In this document: positions 45,816 through 59,682 of the stretch, one piece after another | How the letters are laid out: each line of letters starts with the position of its first letter | Position numbering within the stretch: the stretch's first letter is position 1 | NCBI RefSeq assembly: GCF_902497855.1 | Contig: NZ_CABVHU010000003.1 | Coordinates: 399,459-463,458, forward strand | Direction of reading: 5' to 3' | From: Pseudomonas fluorescens | GTDB taxonomy: Bacteria > Pseudomonadota > Gammaproteobacteria > Pseudomonadales > Pseudomonadaceae | Length of the DNA stretch: 64,000 nt | Made by a program: the position numbers and the translations under genes | Notes under the pieces: generated by a model | The model's database searches: none | Told to the model about the DNA's origin: nothing | Seen by the model: the letters and a program-made list of their open reading frames with translations, nothing else

Positions 45816-45910
45816 CCCTGTGTAGGAGCCGGCTTGCTGGCGAAGGCGGCCGATAGATCGCCGCAAGGCTCTCGGGCCTCTTCGCTGGCAAGCCAGCTCC
45901 TACACAGGGG
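45816..45910. repeat. REP pair (REPIN), inverted
   Basis: GTAGGAGCCGGCTTGCTGGCGA faces CGCTGGCAAGCCAGCTCCTAC, between aruC and aruF. Confidence 0.88.
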
Positions 45911-45990
45911 CGGCGCTTCAGGGCAATCCCGGTATTTTTTCCCCCGTCGGCCAATCGGGTCGACCTGTTTCTTGATTAAGGAGTGACACC

Positions 45991-47010
45991 ATGCTGGTGA
46001 TGCGCCCCGCGCAAATGGCTGATCTGGGCGAGGTACAGCGTCTGGCTGCGGACAGCCCGATTGGTGTCACTTCCTTGCCGGATGACGTTGAACGCCTGAG
46101 CGACAAGATCGCCGCGAGCGAAGCCTCGTTCGCCGCCGAAGTCAGCTTCAACGGCGAAGAGAGCTATTTCTTCGTCCTCGAAGACACCGCCACCGGCAAG
46201 CTGGTGGGTTGCTCGGCCATCGTTGCCTCGGCGGGCTATTCGGAGCCGTTCTACAGCTTCCGTAATGAAACCTTCGTGCACGCCTCCCGCGAGCTGAAGA
46301 TTCATAACAAGATCCACGTGCTCTCCCAGTGCCACGACCTCACCGGCAACAGCTTGCTGACCAGTTTCTACGTGCTGCCGGAACTGGTGGGCTCGGCCTG
46401 GTCGGAGCTCAACTCCCGTGGGCGCTTGCTGTTCGTGGCCAGTCATCCGGAGCGCTTTGCCGATTCCGTGGTGACCGAGATCGTCGGCTACAGCGACGAA
46501 CATGGCGACTCGCCGTTCTGGGACGCTATCGGTCGCAACTTCTTCGACCTCAATTACGCCGAAGCCGAGCGTTTGTGCGGGCTGAAGAGCCGAACCTTCC
46601 TGGCCGAACTGATGCCGCACTATCCGATTTATGTGCCGCTGCTGCCAGACTCCGCGCAAGAAGCGATGGGCCAGGTGCACCCGCGGGCGCAGATCACGTT
46701 CGACATCCTGATGCGCGAAGGCTTCGAGACCGATCACTACATCGACATCTTCGACGGCGGCCCGACCTTGCATGCCCGTGTCTCGGGGATCCGCTCGATC
46801 GCCCAGAGCCGTGTGGTCCCGGTGAAAATCGGCGAGCCGGTCAAAGGCGCCGGTCGTCAGTACCTGGTGGCCAACGCCCAGTTGCAGGATTACCGCGCGG
46901 TGTTGCTCGAGCTCGATTATGCGCCGGGCAAACCCGTGACCCTGGATCTGGAAGCAGCCGAAGCCCTGGGCGTCGGTGAAGGTGCCAGCGTGCGCCTGGT
47001 GGCGGTCTGA
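45991..47010 (+). CDS. aruF: Arginine/ornithine N-succinyltransferase alpha subunit
   Basis: A 339-residue subunit of the enzyme that transfers succinyl from succinyl-CoA to arginine or ornithine, the first step of the pathway. The AstA-family pattern is clear: MLVMRPAQMADLGEVQRLA, FVLEDTATGKLVGCSAI, ELKIHNKIHVLSQCHDLTGNS, FYVLPELVGSAWSELNSRGRLLFVA and DHYIDIFDGGPTL. It pairs with AruG (next gene, 85 bp away). The ATG at 45991 follows TTAAGGAGTGACACC. Confidence 0.95.
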   Translation: MLVMRPAQMADLGEVQRLAADSPIGVTSLPDDVERLSDKIAASEASFAAEVSFNGEESYFFVLEDTATGKLVGCSAIVASAGYSEPFYSFRNETFVHASRELKIHNKIHVLSQCHDLTGNSLLTSFYVLPELVGSAWSELNSRGRLLFVASHPERFADSVVTEIVGYSDEHGDSPFWDAIGRNFFDLNYAEAERLCGLKSRTFLAELMPHYPIYVPLLPDSAQEAMGQVHPRAQITFDILMREGFETDHYIDIFDGGPTLHARVSGIRSIAQSRVVPVKIGEPVKGAGRQYLVANAQLQDYRAVLLELDYAPGKPVTLDLEAAEALGVGEGASVRLVAV

Positions 47011-47095
47011 CAACTGCTGCCACGGCTGGAAAACAATGCTTGGAAAAGCAGCGAAGTTTCGCGGGTGGCGCAAGCGGCCCGTTTGAGGAGATAGC

Positions 47096-49587
<2,492 letters not shown>

Positions 49588-49592
49588 CGCCC

Positions 49593-49703
49593 ATTCGCGG
49601 GCAAGTCGGATCGCCGCCCGCTCGCTCCTACAGGTTTTGTGTCGTTCACGTGAGCGGCGCACACCACAAACCTGTAGGAGCGAGGCTTGCCCGCGAAGGC
49701 CGC
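49593..49703. repeat. REP pair with one arm interrupted
   Basis: The right arm is a normal GTAGGAGCGAGGCTTGCCCGCGA. The left arm reads CGCGGGCAAG then TCGGATCGCCGCCCG before CTCGCTCCTAC, i.e. about 13-15 extra bases at its core. It lies between aruD and aruB. Confidence 0.8.
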
Positions 49704-49766
49704 GACGCGGTCTCAAAGAACAGTTACCCGATGCCTAAAACAACAGATTCCCGTGGAGCCTCGCTG

Positions 49767-51113
49767 ATGAAATCCTATGAAGTCAATTTTGACGGTCTAG
49801 TGGGGCCGACCCATAACTACGGCGGCCTGTCCTACGGCAACGTCGCCTCCCAGAGCAACAGCCAGCAGTCCTCGAACCCCAAGGAAGCGGCGCTGCAAGG
49901 CCTGGCGAAAATGAAAGCGCTGATGGAAATGGGCTTTCAGCAAGGCGTCCTGGCACCCCAGGAACGCCCTGACGTGGCCGGCCTGCGCCGCCTGGGTTTC
50001 AGCGGCACCGACGCGCAAGTGATCGAGCAGGCCGCCAGGGACGCCATGCCGTTACTGGTTGCCAGCTGCTCGGCATCGAGCATGTGGGTGGCCAACGCCG
50101 CCACGGTCAGCCCGAGTGCCGACACGGCCGACGGTCGCGTGCATTTCACAGCCGCCAACCTCAACTGCAAATATCACCGCAGCATCGAGCATCCGACCAC
50201 CAGCCGCGTACTGGGGGCGATGTTCGCTGACTCGCAGCATTTCGCGCACCACCCCGCGTTGCCGGCCGTGGCCCAGTTCGGTGATGAAGGCGCCGCCAAC
50301 CACACCCGTTTCTGCCGTGAATACGGCGAAGCCGGTGTCGAATTCTTCGTGTTCGGTCGCAGTGCGTTCGATACCCGTTACCCGGCGCCGCAGAAGTACC
50401 CGGCCCGCCAGACCCTCGAAGCTTCCCAGGCGGTTGCCCGCCTGCACGGCTTGAGCGATGAAGGCGTGGTGTACGCCCAACAAAACCCTTCGGTCATCGA
50501 TCAGGGCGTGTTCCACAACGACGTGATCGCTGTGGGTAACGGCGAGGTGCTCTTCTATCACGAGGACGCGTTCCTCGACACCGAGCAGATGCTGGCTGAA
50601 CTGCAGGGCAAACTCGCCAGGGTCGGCGGGAAATTTCAGTCGATCTGCGTACCGCGTTCCGCGGTCACCGTGGAAGACGCGGTTCGCTCCTACTTGTTCA
50701 ATAGCCAACTGCTGACGCGTTTTGATGGCTCCATGCTCTTGATCGTGCCGGAAGAATGCCGTGGCAACGAGCGTGTCTGGCAGTACCTGCAAGGGTTGAC
50801 CGGCTCCGGCGGCCTGATCCGCGAAGTCAAGGTTTTCGATCTCAAGCAGAGCATGCAGAACGGCGGTGGCCCGGCTTGCCTGCGGTTGCGCGTCGCCCTC
50901 AACGAAACCGAACTGGCGGCCGTCAACCAAGGCGTTATCATGACGGCACCCTTGTACGGCTCGTTGACCGAATGGGTCGACAAGCACTACCGCGACCGCA
51001 TGACCGAAAACGATCTCGCGGACCCGCAATTGCTGCTTGAGTGCCGGACGGCACTGGATGAACTGACACAAATCCTTAAACTGGGCGCGGTTTATCCATT
51101 CCAGATCAATTGA
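49767..51113 (+). CDS. aruB: N-succinylarginine dihydrolase
   Basis: A 448-residue guanidino-modifying hydrolase that turns succinylarginine into succinylornithine, CO2 and two ammonia. The start is the ATG at 49767 ([25 protein letters not shown]). Family blocks are [55 protein letters not shown], and the C-terminal catalytic Cys in [16 protein letters not shown]. Intact. A perfect hairpin follows the stop. Confidence 0.96.
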   Translation: MKSYEVNFDGLVGPTHNYGGLSYGNVASQSNSQQSSNPKEAALQGLAKMKALMEMGFQQGVLAPQERPDVAGLRRLGFSGTDAQVIEQAARDAMPLLVASCSASSMWVANAATVSPSADTADGRVHFTAANLNCKYHRSIEHPTTSRVLGAMFADSQHFAHHPALPAVAQFGDEGAANHTRFCREYGEAGVEFFVFGRSAFDTRYPAPQKYPARQTLEASQAVARLHGLSDEGVVYAQQNPSVIDQGVFHNDVIAVGNGEVLFYHEDAFLDTEQMLAELQGKLARVGGKFQSICVPRSAVTVEDAVRSYLFNSQLLTRFDGSMLLIVPEECRGNERVWQYLQGLTGSGGLIREVKVFDLKQSMQNGGGPACLRLRVALNETELAAVNQGVIMTAPLYGSLTEWVDKHYRDRMTENDLADPQLLLECRTALDELTQILKLGAVYPFQIN

Positions 51114-51114
51114 A

Positions 51115-51137
51115 AGTCGGCGCTGCATGCGCCGACT
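51115..51137 (+). terminator. Hairpin after aruB
   Basis: AGTCGGCGC pairs with GCGCCGACT (loop TGCAT), directly after the aruB stop and 25 bp before the next ATG. There is no U tract, so it is more likely an mRNA-stability or attenuation element than a full terminator. Confidence 0.5.
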
Positions 51138-51161
51138 CATCTCTAGAGAGCGTAAAAAAAC

Positions 51162-51449
51162 ATGAGCGATACCCTGCAGCTGATCCTTGAAGACACCGAC
51201 GGCACGCAACTGGAAACGTCCTGCACCCGCGTCGCGGTCATGTGGCAAGGCAAAGAGCTGTGGATCCAGCACGATGGCCGCGGCCAGCTGCTGATCGGGG
51301 TGGACGTCGAAGAAGGTGACGCTGAATACGCCAACCTGCTGCTGCGCCCATTGGCAACTAATCTGGTAAGTCTGCAACTGGAAATGGAACCGGCCGAAGT
51401 CGGTGACGAAGACCACGTGCACGGCCCGGATTGCGCACACGACCACTAA
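51162..51449 (+). CDS. Conserved small protein in the aru operon, His-rich tail
   Basis: A 95-residue protein between aruB and aruE; I recall an uncharacterised gene (PA0900) in the same place in P. aeruginosa. Its body is beta-rich ([48 protein letters not shown]). It ends in a metal-binding-looking tail, [13 protein letters not shown], with four His and one Cys. AruE is a zinc enzyme, so a metal-handling role is a possible but untested idea. It has its own ATG with a weak GAGAGCGTAAAAAAAC leader. Confidence 0.8.
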   Translation: MSDTLQLILEDTDGTQLETSCTRVAVMWQGKELWIQHDGRGQLLIGVDVEEGDAEYANLLLRPLATNLVSLQLEMEPAEVGDEDHVHGPDCAHDH

Positions 51450-51460
51450 GGAAGCCGCTT

Positions 51461-52471
51461 ATGCTCGCCCTCGGCAAACTGCTTGAACTGACCCTCGCCG
51501 GCCGCGAACCGGCGGAGAAGACTCAACTGACTGTCGAAGGCGTGCGGATGCGCTGGTTGAGCGAGGGGGCGCTGGAAGTCCGGCCACCCGAAGCGCGCGA
51601 CAATGGCCTGGACCTGCTGCTGTCAGCCGGCATCCATGGCAACGAGACAGCGCCGATCGAGTTGCTCGACCGCCTGTTGCATGACATCGCCCGCGGTGAC
51701 GTTAAACCGCGCGCACGTATTCTGTTCCTGTTTGGCAATCCCGAAGCGATTCGCAAGGGCGAGCGTTTCGTCGAGCAGGACGTCAATCGGCTGTTCAACG
51801 GCCGGCATGAGCAAAGCAGCGGCTCCGAAGCCCTGCGCGCCTGTGAACTGGAGCGGCTGGCGGCCAGTTTCTTCAGCCTGCCGGATCGCAATCGCCTGCA
51901 CTACGACCTGCACACGGCAATTCGTGGTTCGAAAATCGAGCAGTTCGCGTTGTATCCCTGGAAAGAAGGGCGCCAGCATTCTCGCCAGGAACTGGCTCGC
52001 CTGCGCGCCGCCGGCATGGAAGCGGTGCTGCTGCAGAACAAGCCGTCCATCGTGTTCAGTTCCTACACCTACGACAAGCTAGGTGCCGAGGCCTTCACCC
52101 TTGAATTGGGCAAGGCGCGGCCGTTCGGGCAGAACGACGGCGTCAATGTCGACCTGCTGGAAACCCGCCTCAAGCAGATCATCGAAGGCAACGAACCGCC
52201 GGCGAGCGAAGCGGCGCTGGATGGCTTGCAGCTGTTCAGCGTGGCGCGGGAAATCATCAAGCACAGCGATAGCTTCCGCCTGAACCTGCCAGTGGACATC
52301 GAGAATTTTTCGGAGCTGGAAGTGGGTTATCTGCTGGCCGAAGACATCGCCCAGACGCGCTGGATCATCGAGGAAGAAGGCGCCCGGATCATCTTCCCGA
52401 ACCCCAAGGTGAAGAACGGCCTGCGTGCCGGCATCCTGATCGTGCCGACCACCGACGAAAACCTGGCCTGA
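51461..52471 (+). CDS. aruE: Succinylglutamate desuccinylase
   Basis: Zinc hydrolase of 336 residues for the last step: succinylglutamate to glutamate and succinate. The zinc ligands are in [14 protein letters not shown] (H-x-x-E) and [19 protein letters not shown], and the catalytic Glu is probably in [13 protein letters not shown]. The start is the ATG at 51461 with AAGGAAG upstream, 11 bp after the small gene. It closes the aru operon and is followed by a REP pair. Confidence 0.95.
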   Translation: MLALGKLLELTLAGREPAEKTQLTVEGVRMRWLSEGALEVRPPEARDNGLDLLLSAGIHGNETAPIELLDRLLHDIARGDVKPRARILFLFGNPEAIRKGERFVEQDVNRLFNGRHEQSSGSEALRACELERLAASFFSLPDRNRLHYDLHTAIRGSKIEQFALYPWKEGRQHSRQELARLRAAGMEAVLLQNKPSIVFSSYTYDKLGAEAFTLELGKARPFGQNDGVNVDLLETRLKQIIEGNEPPASEAALDGLQLFSVAREIIKHSDSFRLNLPVDIENFSELEVGYLLAEDIAQTRWIIEEEGARIIFPNPKVKNGLRAGILIVPTTDENLA

Positions 52472-52479
52472 CACAGAAC

Positions 52480-52573
52480 CCCTGTAGGAGCCGGCTTGCC
52501 GGCGAAGGCGGTGTATCAGTCACATCTATGTTGACCATGCCGCCGCATTCGCTGGCAAGCCAGCTCCTACAGG
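52480..52573. repeat. REP pair (REPIN), inverted
   Basis: GTAGGAGCCGGCTTGCCGGCGA faces CGCTGGCAAGCCAGCTCCTAC directly after aruE. Confidence 0.88.
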
Positions 52574-52579
52574 TGTAAA

Positions 52580-52690
52580 GATCGTTCCCACGCTCTGCGT
52601 GGGAATGCATCAATGGGCGCTCTGCGTCCGCTCTTGGATGTGACGCAGAGCGTCACCTGCGGCATCCCCACGCAGAGCGTGGGAACGATC
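52580..52690. repeat. Imperfect inverted repeat of the CGTTCCCACGCTCTGCG type
   Basis: GATCGTTCCCACGCTCTGCG at the left end faces CGCAGAGCGTGGGAACGATC at the right end, with further internal inverted pieces (CTCTGCGTC / GACGCAGAG). It is a second repeat family, common in Pseudomonas, placed between the REP pair and the ribH 3' end. The folded RNA could act as a two-way terminator. Confidence 0.82.
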
Positions 52691-52696
52691 ATCAGA

Positions 52697-53209
52697 CTAG
52701 ACGGCTACCGCGCGGTGTTCACTACGACGCAACACCCGCATCTTGTGCAACGTATCCGCACACGTTTTCGCCGCTTCCTGCCCTTTATGCACGAAATGCT
52801 CGAAGAAGAACTTGTGATGCAGTTCTTCACCGGCATGGAAGTGGTGCGGGGTCAAAGACACCGAGAACACGGGCACTTCGGTTTCCAGCTGAACCTGCAT
52901 CAGGCCGCTGACCACCGACTGGGCGACGAACTCGTGACGGTAGATCCCGCCATCCACCACCAGGGCTGCGGCAACGATGCCGGCATAACGTCCGGTCTTG
53001 GCGAGTAACTTGGCGTGCAGCGGCAGTTCAAACGCACCGCCGACTTCGAAGAAATCAATCTCCGATTCCTGATAACCCTGCGCAATCATTTCGGCGACGA
53101 AGCCTTTACGGCTCTGATCGACGATATCCTTGTGCCAGCAGGCCTGGATGAACGCAACGCGTTCGCCGTGATGGTTTTTGCTTTTGCTATCGATTGCGGT
53201 GGGTTGCAT
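52697..53209 (-). CDS. ribH: 6,7-dimethyl-8-ribityllumazine synthase, type II (RibH2-like)
   Basis: Riboflavin-pathway enzyme, 170 residues, joining the ribitylamino-pyrimidine and dihydroxybutanone phosphate. Lumazine synthase blocks are RVAFIQACWHKDIV, IDFFEVGGAFELPLHAKLLA, AAALVVDGGIYRHEFVAQSV and SVSLTPHHFH. The last is the ending typical of type II (decameric) enzymes rather than the TPxHEH of ribE-linked type I. The start is the ATG at 53209; the long upstream frame overlaps the riboswitch and is rejected. An FMN riboswitch controls it. It is probably a second paralogue, since the main rib operon is not here. Confidence 0.92.
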   Translation of the reverse strand: MQPTAIDSKSKNHHGERVAFIQACWHKDIVDQSRKGFVAEMIAQGYQESEIDFFEVGGAFELPLHAKLLAKTGRYAGIVAAALVVDGGIYRHEFVAQSVVSGLMQVQLETEVPVFSVSLTPHHFHAGEELHHKFFFEHFVHKGQEAAKTCADTLHKMRVLRRSEHRAVAV

Positions 53210-53218
53210 GTTCTGATT

Positions 53219-53239
53219 CCTGTTTGTGTAAAAAACAGG
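53219..53239 (-). promoter_or_regulatory. Hairpin over the ribH ribosome binding site
   Basis: On the minus strand CCTGTTT pairs with AAACAGG, 9 bp before the ATG, and the right arm includes the AGGAA ribosome binding site. It is the likely expression platform of the FMN riboswitch, acting on translation. Confidence 0.6.
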
Positions 53240-53314
53240 GCTTATGAATCGAATGGGATTTAAGGGTACGTACGCTCGCACGAATGCTGGCGGGCGGCCC
53301 TTTGGCGCCAATCC

Positions 53315-53480
53315 CGTTCTCTCTTCATCCGGACTATGACCGTCGGCCCCGGGATCACACCGGGTCTGCTGACCTTGTTGCCAATCACCGCCGAAGCCGT
53401 GACTGTCACCAAGCGCTCGCGGGCTATGCACGTTGCGTGCAATTACCGCCGGTGGGGAGTTGCACCCCGCCCTGAGAACG
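53315..53480 (-). ncRNA. FMN riboswitch (RFN element)
   Basis: The minus strand holds the conserved FMN aptamer: P1 arms CGTTCTC and GAGAACG at the ends, CAGGGCGGGGTGCAA just inside, ACCGGCGG, AGCCCGCGAGCG, and the 3' block GACGGTCATAGTCCGGATGA. These parts are in the right order. It lies in the 5' leader of ribH, 106 bp from the ATG. When FMN binds, the downstream hairpin should hide the ribosome binding site. Confidence 0.95.
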
Positions 53481-53682
53481 TTGTGCCACCAGATTATTTT
53501 GGTGGCGCAGCGTTTTTAACACATATTTCTCAGCTGTGCATCGCTGCTATTTGATGATTGCGATCGACTTATTTGTTGGTTCAGGCAGCCTTTTCCTGTC
53601 CAAGGCTTGATTATTAATCCGTATGACCGCAGTAATTCCTGACTGAAAGGGATTTCCCCTGTTTATTACCGAGGCCAGATTC

Positions 53683-54687
53683 ATGAGCGTTATTGATCTT
53701 CGCAGCGACACTGTCACCCAACCGACCGCCGGGATGCTCCACGCAATGGCCACCGCGGCCACCGGTGACGACGTTTATGGCGAAGATCCGACGGTCAATC
53801 GTCTGGAAGCCGAAGTGGCAAAACGGCTGGGTTTCGCTGCCGCGCTGTTCGTGCCGACGGGCACCATGAGCAACCTGCTGGGCCTGATGGCGCATTGCGA
53901 GCGCGGTGACGAATACATTGTCGGCCAGCAAGCCCACACTTATAAATACGAAGGTGGCGGTGCGGCTGTGCTGGGGTCGATCCAGCCGCAGCCACTGGAA
54001 GTGCAGGCCGACGGTTCGCTGGATCTGTCCCAGGTTGCCGCCGCGATCAAGCCGGACGACTTCCATTTCGCCCGCACCCGTTTGCTGGCGCTGGAAAACA
54101 CCATGCAAGGCAAGGTGTTGCCGCTGGCGTATCTGGCCCGGGCTCGAACCTTTACCCAAGAACAGGGCCTGGCCTTGCACCTGGACGGCGCGCGGCTGTA
54201 CAACGCGGCGGTCAAGCTGGGCGTCGACGCCCGGGAAATTACCCGGCATTTCGATTCCGTGTCGGTCTGTTTGTCCAAAGGCCTGGGCGCGCCGGTCGGT
54301 TCAGTGCTCTGTGGCACGGCGGAGTTGATCGCCAAGGCGCGGCGCCTGCGCAAGATGGTGGGTGGCGGCATGCGTCAGGCCGGGCTCCTGGCGGCGGCGG
54401 GGCTGTATGCGCTGGATCACAACGTTCAGCGTCTGGCCGACGATCACGCCAATGCCCAGATTCTGGCTGACGGCCTGCGAAAGGCCGGTTATGACGTCGA
54501 ACCGGTGCAGACCAACATGGTGTACGTGCAGATGGGCGACAAGGCCGAGGCGATCAAGACCTTCGTCGCCGAACGCGGGATCAAGCTCAGTGCGGCAGGC
54601 CGCTTGAGAATGGTCACGCACATGGACGTCAGTCGCGTCCAGATCGGGCAGGTCGTCGCGGCATTCGTCGAGTTTTCGCGCAACTGA
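53683..54687 (+). CDS. ltaE: Low-specificity L-threonine aldolase
   Basis: PLP enzyme of 334 residues that cleaves L-threonine and L-allo-threonine to glycine and acetaldehyde. The PLP lysine is in [17 protein letters not shown]. Other blocks are [51 protein letters not shown] and [16 protein letters not shown]. Intact. The start is the ATG at 53683. It is a single gene between the riboswitch region and alaS. Confidence 0.93.
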   Translation: MSVIDLRSDTVTQPTAGMLHAMATAATGDDVYGEDPTVNRLEAEVAKRLGFAAALFVPTGTMSNLLGLMAHCERGDEYIVGQQAHTYKYEGGGAAVLGSIQPQPLEVQADGSLDLSQVAAAIKPDDFHFARTRLLALENTMQGKVLPLAYLARARTFTQEQGLALHLDGARLYNAAVKLGVDAREITRHFDSVSVCLSKGLGAPVGSVLCGTAELIAKARRLRKMVGGGMRQAGLLAAAGLYALDHNVQRLADDHANAQILADGLRKAGYDVEPVQTNMVYVQMGDKAEAIKTFVAERGIKLSAAGRLRMVTHMDVSRVQIGQVVAAFVEFSRN

Positions 54688-54833
54688 CAGCGTTAGCCGT
54701 CCAATTGACCCTTTCTATCGTATAAACACGCTGTACCCCGCGCGCAGGGCCGATATAATGCGGCCCTTTGCCGTCGCTTCGTCTGTTGACGTTTCGCACA
54801 GGCCTTTGGCCGCAGCCTCCGTGGAAGAACCTA

Positions 54834-57455
<2,622 letters not shown>

Positions 57456-57546
57456 GGCAGTGTGTCCGGCCCGCGGTCTAGTGGCGGGCCGGCAGGCTGT
57501 TTGAGTGATTATTTGGGCGCCCTTCATGGGCAGAGGCGGCTTTGAA

Positions 57547-58788
57547 ATGGCTTTGATCGTACAGAAATTTGGAGGCACCTCGGTCGGTACTGTCGAGAGA
57601 ATCGAACAGGTCGCCGACAAGGTTAAGAAATTCCGCGATGCCGGCGATGACCTGGTGGTTGTGCTGTCAGCAATGAGCGGCGAAACCAACCGTCTGATCG
57701 ATCTGGCCAGGAAAATCAGTGGCGACGGCCAACCGGTTCCCCGTGAGCTGGATGTGATCGTCTCCACCGGTGAGCAGGTGACGATTGCATTGCTGGCCAT
57801 GGCGCTGATCAAGCGTGGCGTGCCAGCGGTGTCCTACACCGGCAACCAGGTGCGGATCCTGACGGACAGCGCGCACAATAAAGCGCGTATCTTGCAGATT
57901 GACGACCAGAAGATTCGCGGTGACCTGAAGGCGGGTCGTGTAGTGGTGGTCGCCGGTTTCCAGGGCGTCGACGAACACGGCAACATCACCACCCTCGGTC
58001 GTGGCGGTTCCGACACCACCGGCGTGGCCCTCGCGGCAGCCTTGAAGGCTGATGAGTGCCAGATCTACACCGACGTCGATGGCGTCTACACCACTGACCC
58101 GCGGGTCGTGTCTGTGGCTCAGCGCCTGGACAAGATCACCTTCGAAGAGATGCTGGAAATGGCCAGCCTCGGTTCCAAGGTGCTGCAGATCCGTGCGGTG
58201 GAGTTCGCCGGCAAGTACAACGTCCCGCTGCGCGTATTGCACAGCTTCAAGGAGGGTCCGGGCACCCTCATTACTATTGATGAAGAGGAAACCATGGAAC
58301 AGCCGATCATTTCCGGTATCGCTTTCAACCGCGATGAAGCCAAGCTGACCATCCGTGGCGTGCCAGACATCCCGGGCGTTGCCTTCAAGATTCTCGGCCC
58401 TATCAGCGCCGCGAACATCGAAGTCGACATGATCGTGCAGAACGTTGCGCACGATAACACCACCGACTTCACCTTCACCGTGCACCGCAACGACTACCAG
58501 GCGGCGCAGACCGTGCTGGAAAAAACCGCTGGCGAACTGGGTGCCCGTGAGGTCATCGGCGACACCAAGATCGCCAAGGTGTCGATCGTCGGTGTTGGCA
58601 TGCGCTCCCACGCGGGCGTCGCCAGCCGCATGTTCGAAGCACTGGCCAAGGAAACCATCAACATCCAGATGATCTCGACCTCGGAAATCAAAGTCTCCGT
58701 GGTGATCGAAGAGAAGTACCTGGAACTGGCTGTGCGCGCGCTGCACACGGCTTTCGAACTGGACGCACCGGCCCGCCAGGGCGAGTGA
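57547..58788 (+). CDS. lysC: Aspartate kinase
   Basis: Phosphorylates aspartate, the first step to lysine, threonine, methionine and diaminopimelate; 413 residues. The kinase part starts MALIVQKFGGTSVG and has SAMSGETNRLIDLA, GRGGSDTTGVALAAAL and TDVDGVYTTDPRVV. Two ACT domains follow (about 265-340 and 345-410: FKILGPISAANIEVDMIVQN, GVGMRSHAGVASRMFEALA) and give feedback by lysine and threonine. An internal in-frame ATG at 58294 with AAGAGGAAACC upstream could give a 164-residue beta chain of the two ACT domains. Confidence 0.96.
   Translation: MALIVQKFGGTSVGTVERIEQVADKVKKFRDAGDDLVVVLSAMSGETNRLIDLARKISGDGQPVPRELDVIVSTGEQVTIALLAMALIKRGVPAVSYTGNQVRILTDSAHNKARILQIDDQKIRGDLKAGRVVVVAGFQGVDEHGNITTLGRGGSDTTGVALAAALKADECQIYTDVDGVYTTDPRVVSVAQRLDKITFEEMLEMASLGSKVLQIRAVEFAGKYNVPLRVLHSFKEGPGTLITIDEEETMEQPIISGIAFNRDEAKLTIRGVPDIPGVAFKILGPISAANIEVDMIVQNVAHDNTTDFTFTVHRNDYQAAQTVLEKTAGELGAREVIGDTKIAKVSIVGVGMRSHAGVASRMFEALAKETINIQMISTSEIKVSVVIEEKYLELAVRALHTAFELDAPARQGE
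58294..58788 (+). other. Possible internal translation start of lysC (beta chain)
   Basis: ATG 58294, in frame with lysC, follows AGAGGAA 4 bases upstream, a good ribosome binding site. It would give 164 residues (MEQPIISGIAFNRDE and following) covering the ACT domains. Aspartokinases of the alpha2-beta2 type make such a chain from an internal start. Inferred only. Confidence 0.5.
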
Positions 58789-58800
58789 TGCGTTTGCCAA

Positions 58801-58832
58801 GGGGCGCGGTCTGACCGCGCCCTTTGTTTTTT
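58801..58832 (+). terminator. Rho-independent terminator of lysC
   Basis: GGGCGCGGTC pairs with GACCGCGCCC, followed by TTTGTTTTTT, 12 bp after the lysC stop. Confidence 0.88.
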
Positions 58833-58974
58833 CGAATGGCGCGACTCGAAGCTGTTCTTTTGCTCGCGCTGGTCAATACTCAGGCATGTAGGGCTACGAT
58901 CGCTCCGGTTGTAGGTCGGGTGCCTTTTTTTTGCAGACAGTTGTCCCTGAAATGAATTGCGTGAGGAGAAAGGT

Positions 58975-59163
58975 ATGCTGATTCTGACTCGTCGGTGCGC
59001 AGAAAGCCTGATTATCGGTGATGGAGAAATCACCGTGACCGTGCTCGGCGTCAAAGGAAATCAAGTGCGTATCGGTGTCAACGCCCCGAAAGAGGTTGCG
59101 GTCCACCGTGAGGAAATTTACCTGCGTATAAAGAAAGAGAAGGACGAAGAACCAAGCCATTAA
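58975..59163 (+). CDS. rsmA: Carbon storage regulator RsmA/CsrA
   Basis: A 62-residue RNA-binding global regulator that binds GGA motifs in leader RNAs and blocks translation; antagonised by the Gac-controlled small RNAs. The start is the ATG at 58975 ([16 protein letters not shown]). The RNA-contact residues are in MLILTRR and [10 protein letters not shown] with Arg44. An upstream in-frame ATG would add six residues and is not used. It has a good ribosome binding site GTGAGGAGAAAGGT and follows lysC, as in P. aeruginosa. Confidence 0.96.
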   Translation: MLILTRRCAESLIIGDGEITVTVLGVKGNQVRIGVNAPKEVAVHREEIYLRIKKEKDEEPSH

Positions 59164-59225
59164 TTTTTATCGTTTTTTATGTTTGCAAACGGGGAAGAAG
59201 CTGGTTAATATACGCCCCGTGTTGC

Positions 59226-59316
59226 GGAGAGCTGGCCGAGTGGCCGAAGGCGCTCCCCTGCTAAGGGAGTACACCTCAAAAGGGTGTCGGGGGTTCGAAT
59301 CCCCCGTTCTCCGCCA
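59226..59316 (+). tRNA. tRNA-Ser (anticodon GCU)
   Basis: A 91-nt type II tRNA with a long variable arm. The acceptor arms GGAGAGC / GTTCTCC pair (one G-U), the anticodon loop is CTGCTAA (anticodon GCU), the T loop is GGTTCGAAT and the encoded CCA ends at 59316. Confidence 0.97.
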
Positions 59317-59422
59317 TTATTTGCGTAGTACGTTGTAATCTGGCTTTTTCGGTAAGTTGTTGAAATTACTAAAAAAGTGTTTGACATAGAGATTAGACGG
59401 CCTATAATGCGCGGCAACAAAT

Positions 59423-59499
59423 GCACTCGTAGCTCAGCTGGATAGAGTACTCGGCTACGAACCGAGCGGTCACAGGTTCGAATCCTGTCGAGTGCACCA
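59423..59499 (+). tRNA. tRNA-Arg (anticodon ACG), copy 1
   Basis: A 77-nt tRNA. The acceptor GCACTCG pairs with CGAGTGC, the anticodon loop is CTACGAA (ACG, read as inosine-CG), the T loop is GGTTCGAAT and CCA is encoded. A near-consensus promoter (TTGACA at 59381, TATAAT at 59403) is upstream. Confidence 0.97.
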
Positions 59500-59570
59500 T
59501 TTAAGAGTTGTTTGCAGCAATGCGAATGACTTGGCTCCAACCAGTTGTGATCTGGTATAAAAACACAAAT

Positions 59571-59647
59571 GCACTCGTAGCTCAGCTGGATAGAGTACTC
59601 GGCTACGAACCGAGCGGTCACAGGTTCGAATCCTGTCGAGTGCACCA
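59571..59647 (+). tRNA. tRNA-Arg (anticodon ACG), copy 2
   Basis: Identical in sequence to the copy at 59423, 71 bp downstream in the same direction. The spacer has no promoter as clear as that of copy 1, so the two are probably processed from one transcript. Confidence 0.97.
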
Positions 59648-59653
59648 AACACC

Positions 59654-59682
59654 AAAAAGCCTGCGTCTAACGCGGGCTTTTT
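59654..59682 (+). terminator. Rho-independent terminator of the tRNA transcript
   Basis: AAGCCTGCG pairs with CGCGGGCTT, followed by TTT, 6 bp after the second tRNA-Arg. Confidence 0.85.

Noticed and set aside
53210..53431. N-terminal extension of ribH through the leader
   Set aside because: The frame overlaps the FMN riboswitch and expression platform and has no lumazine synthase features before the ATG at 53209.
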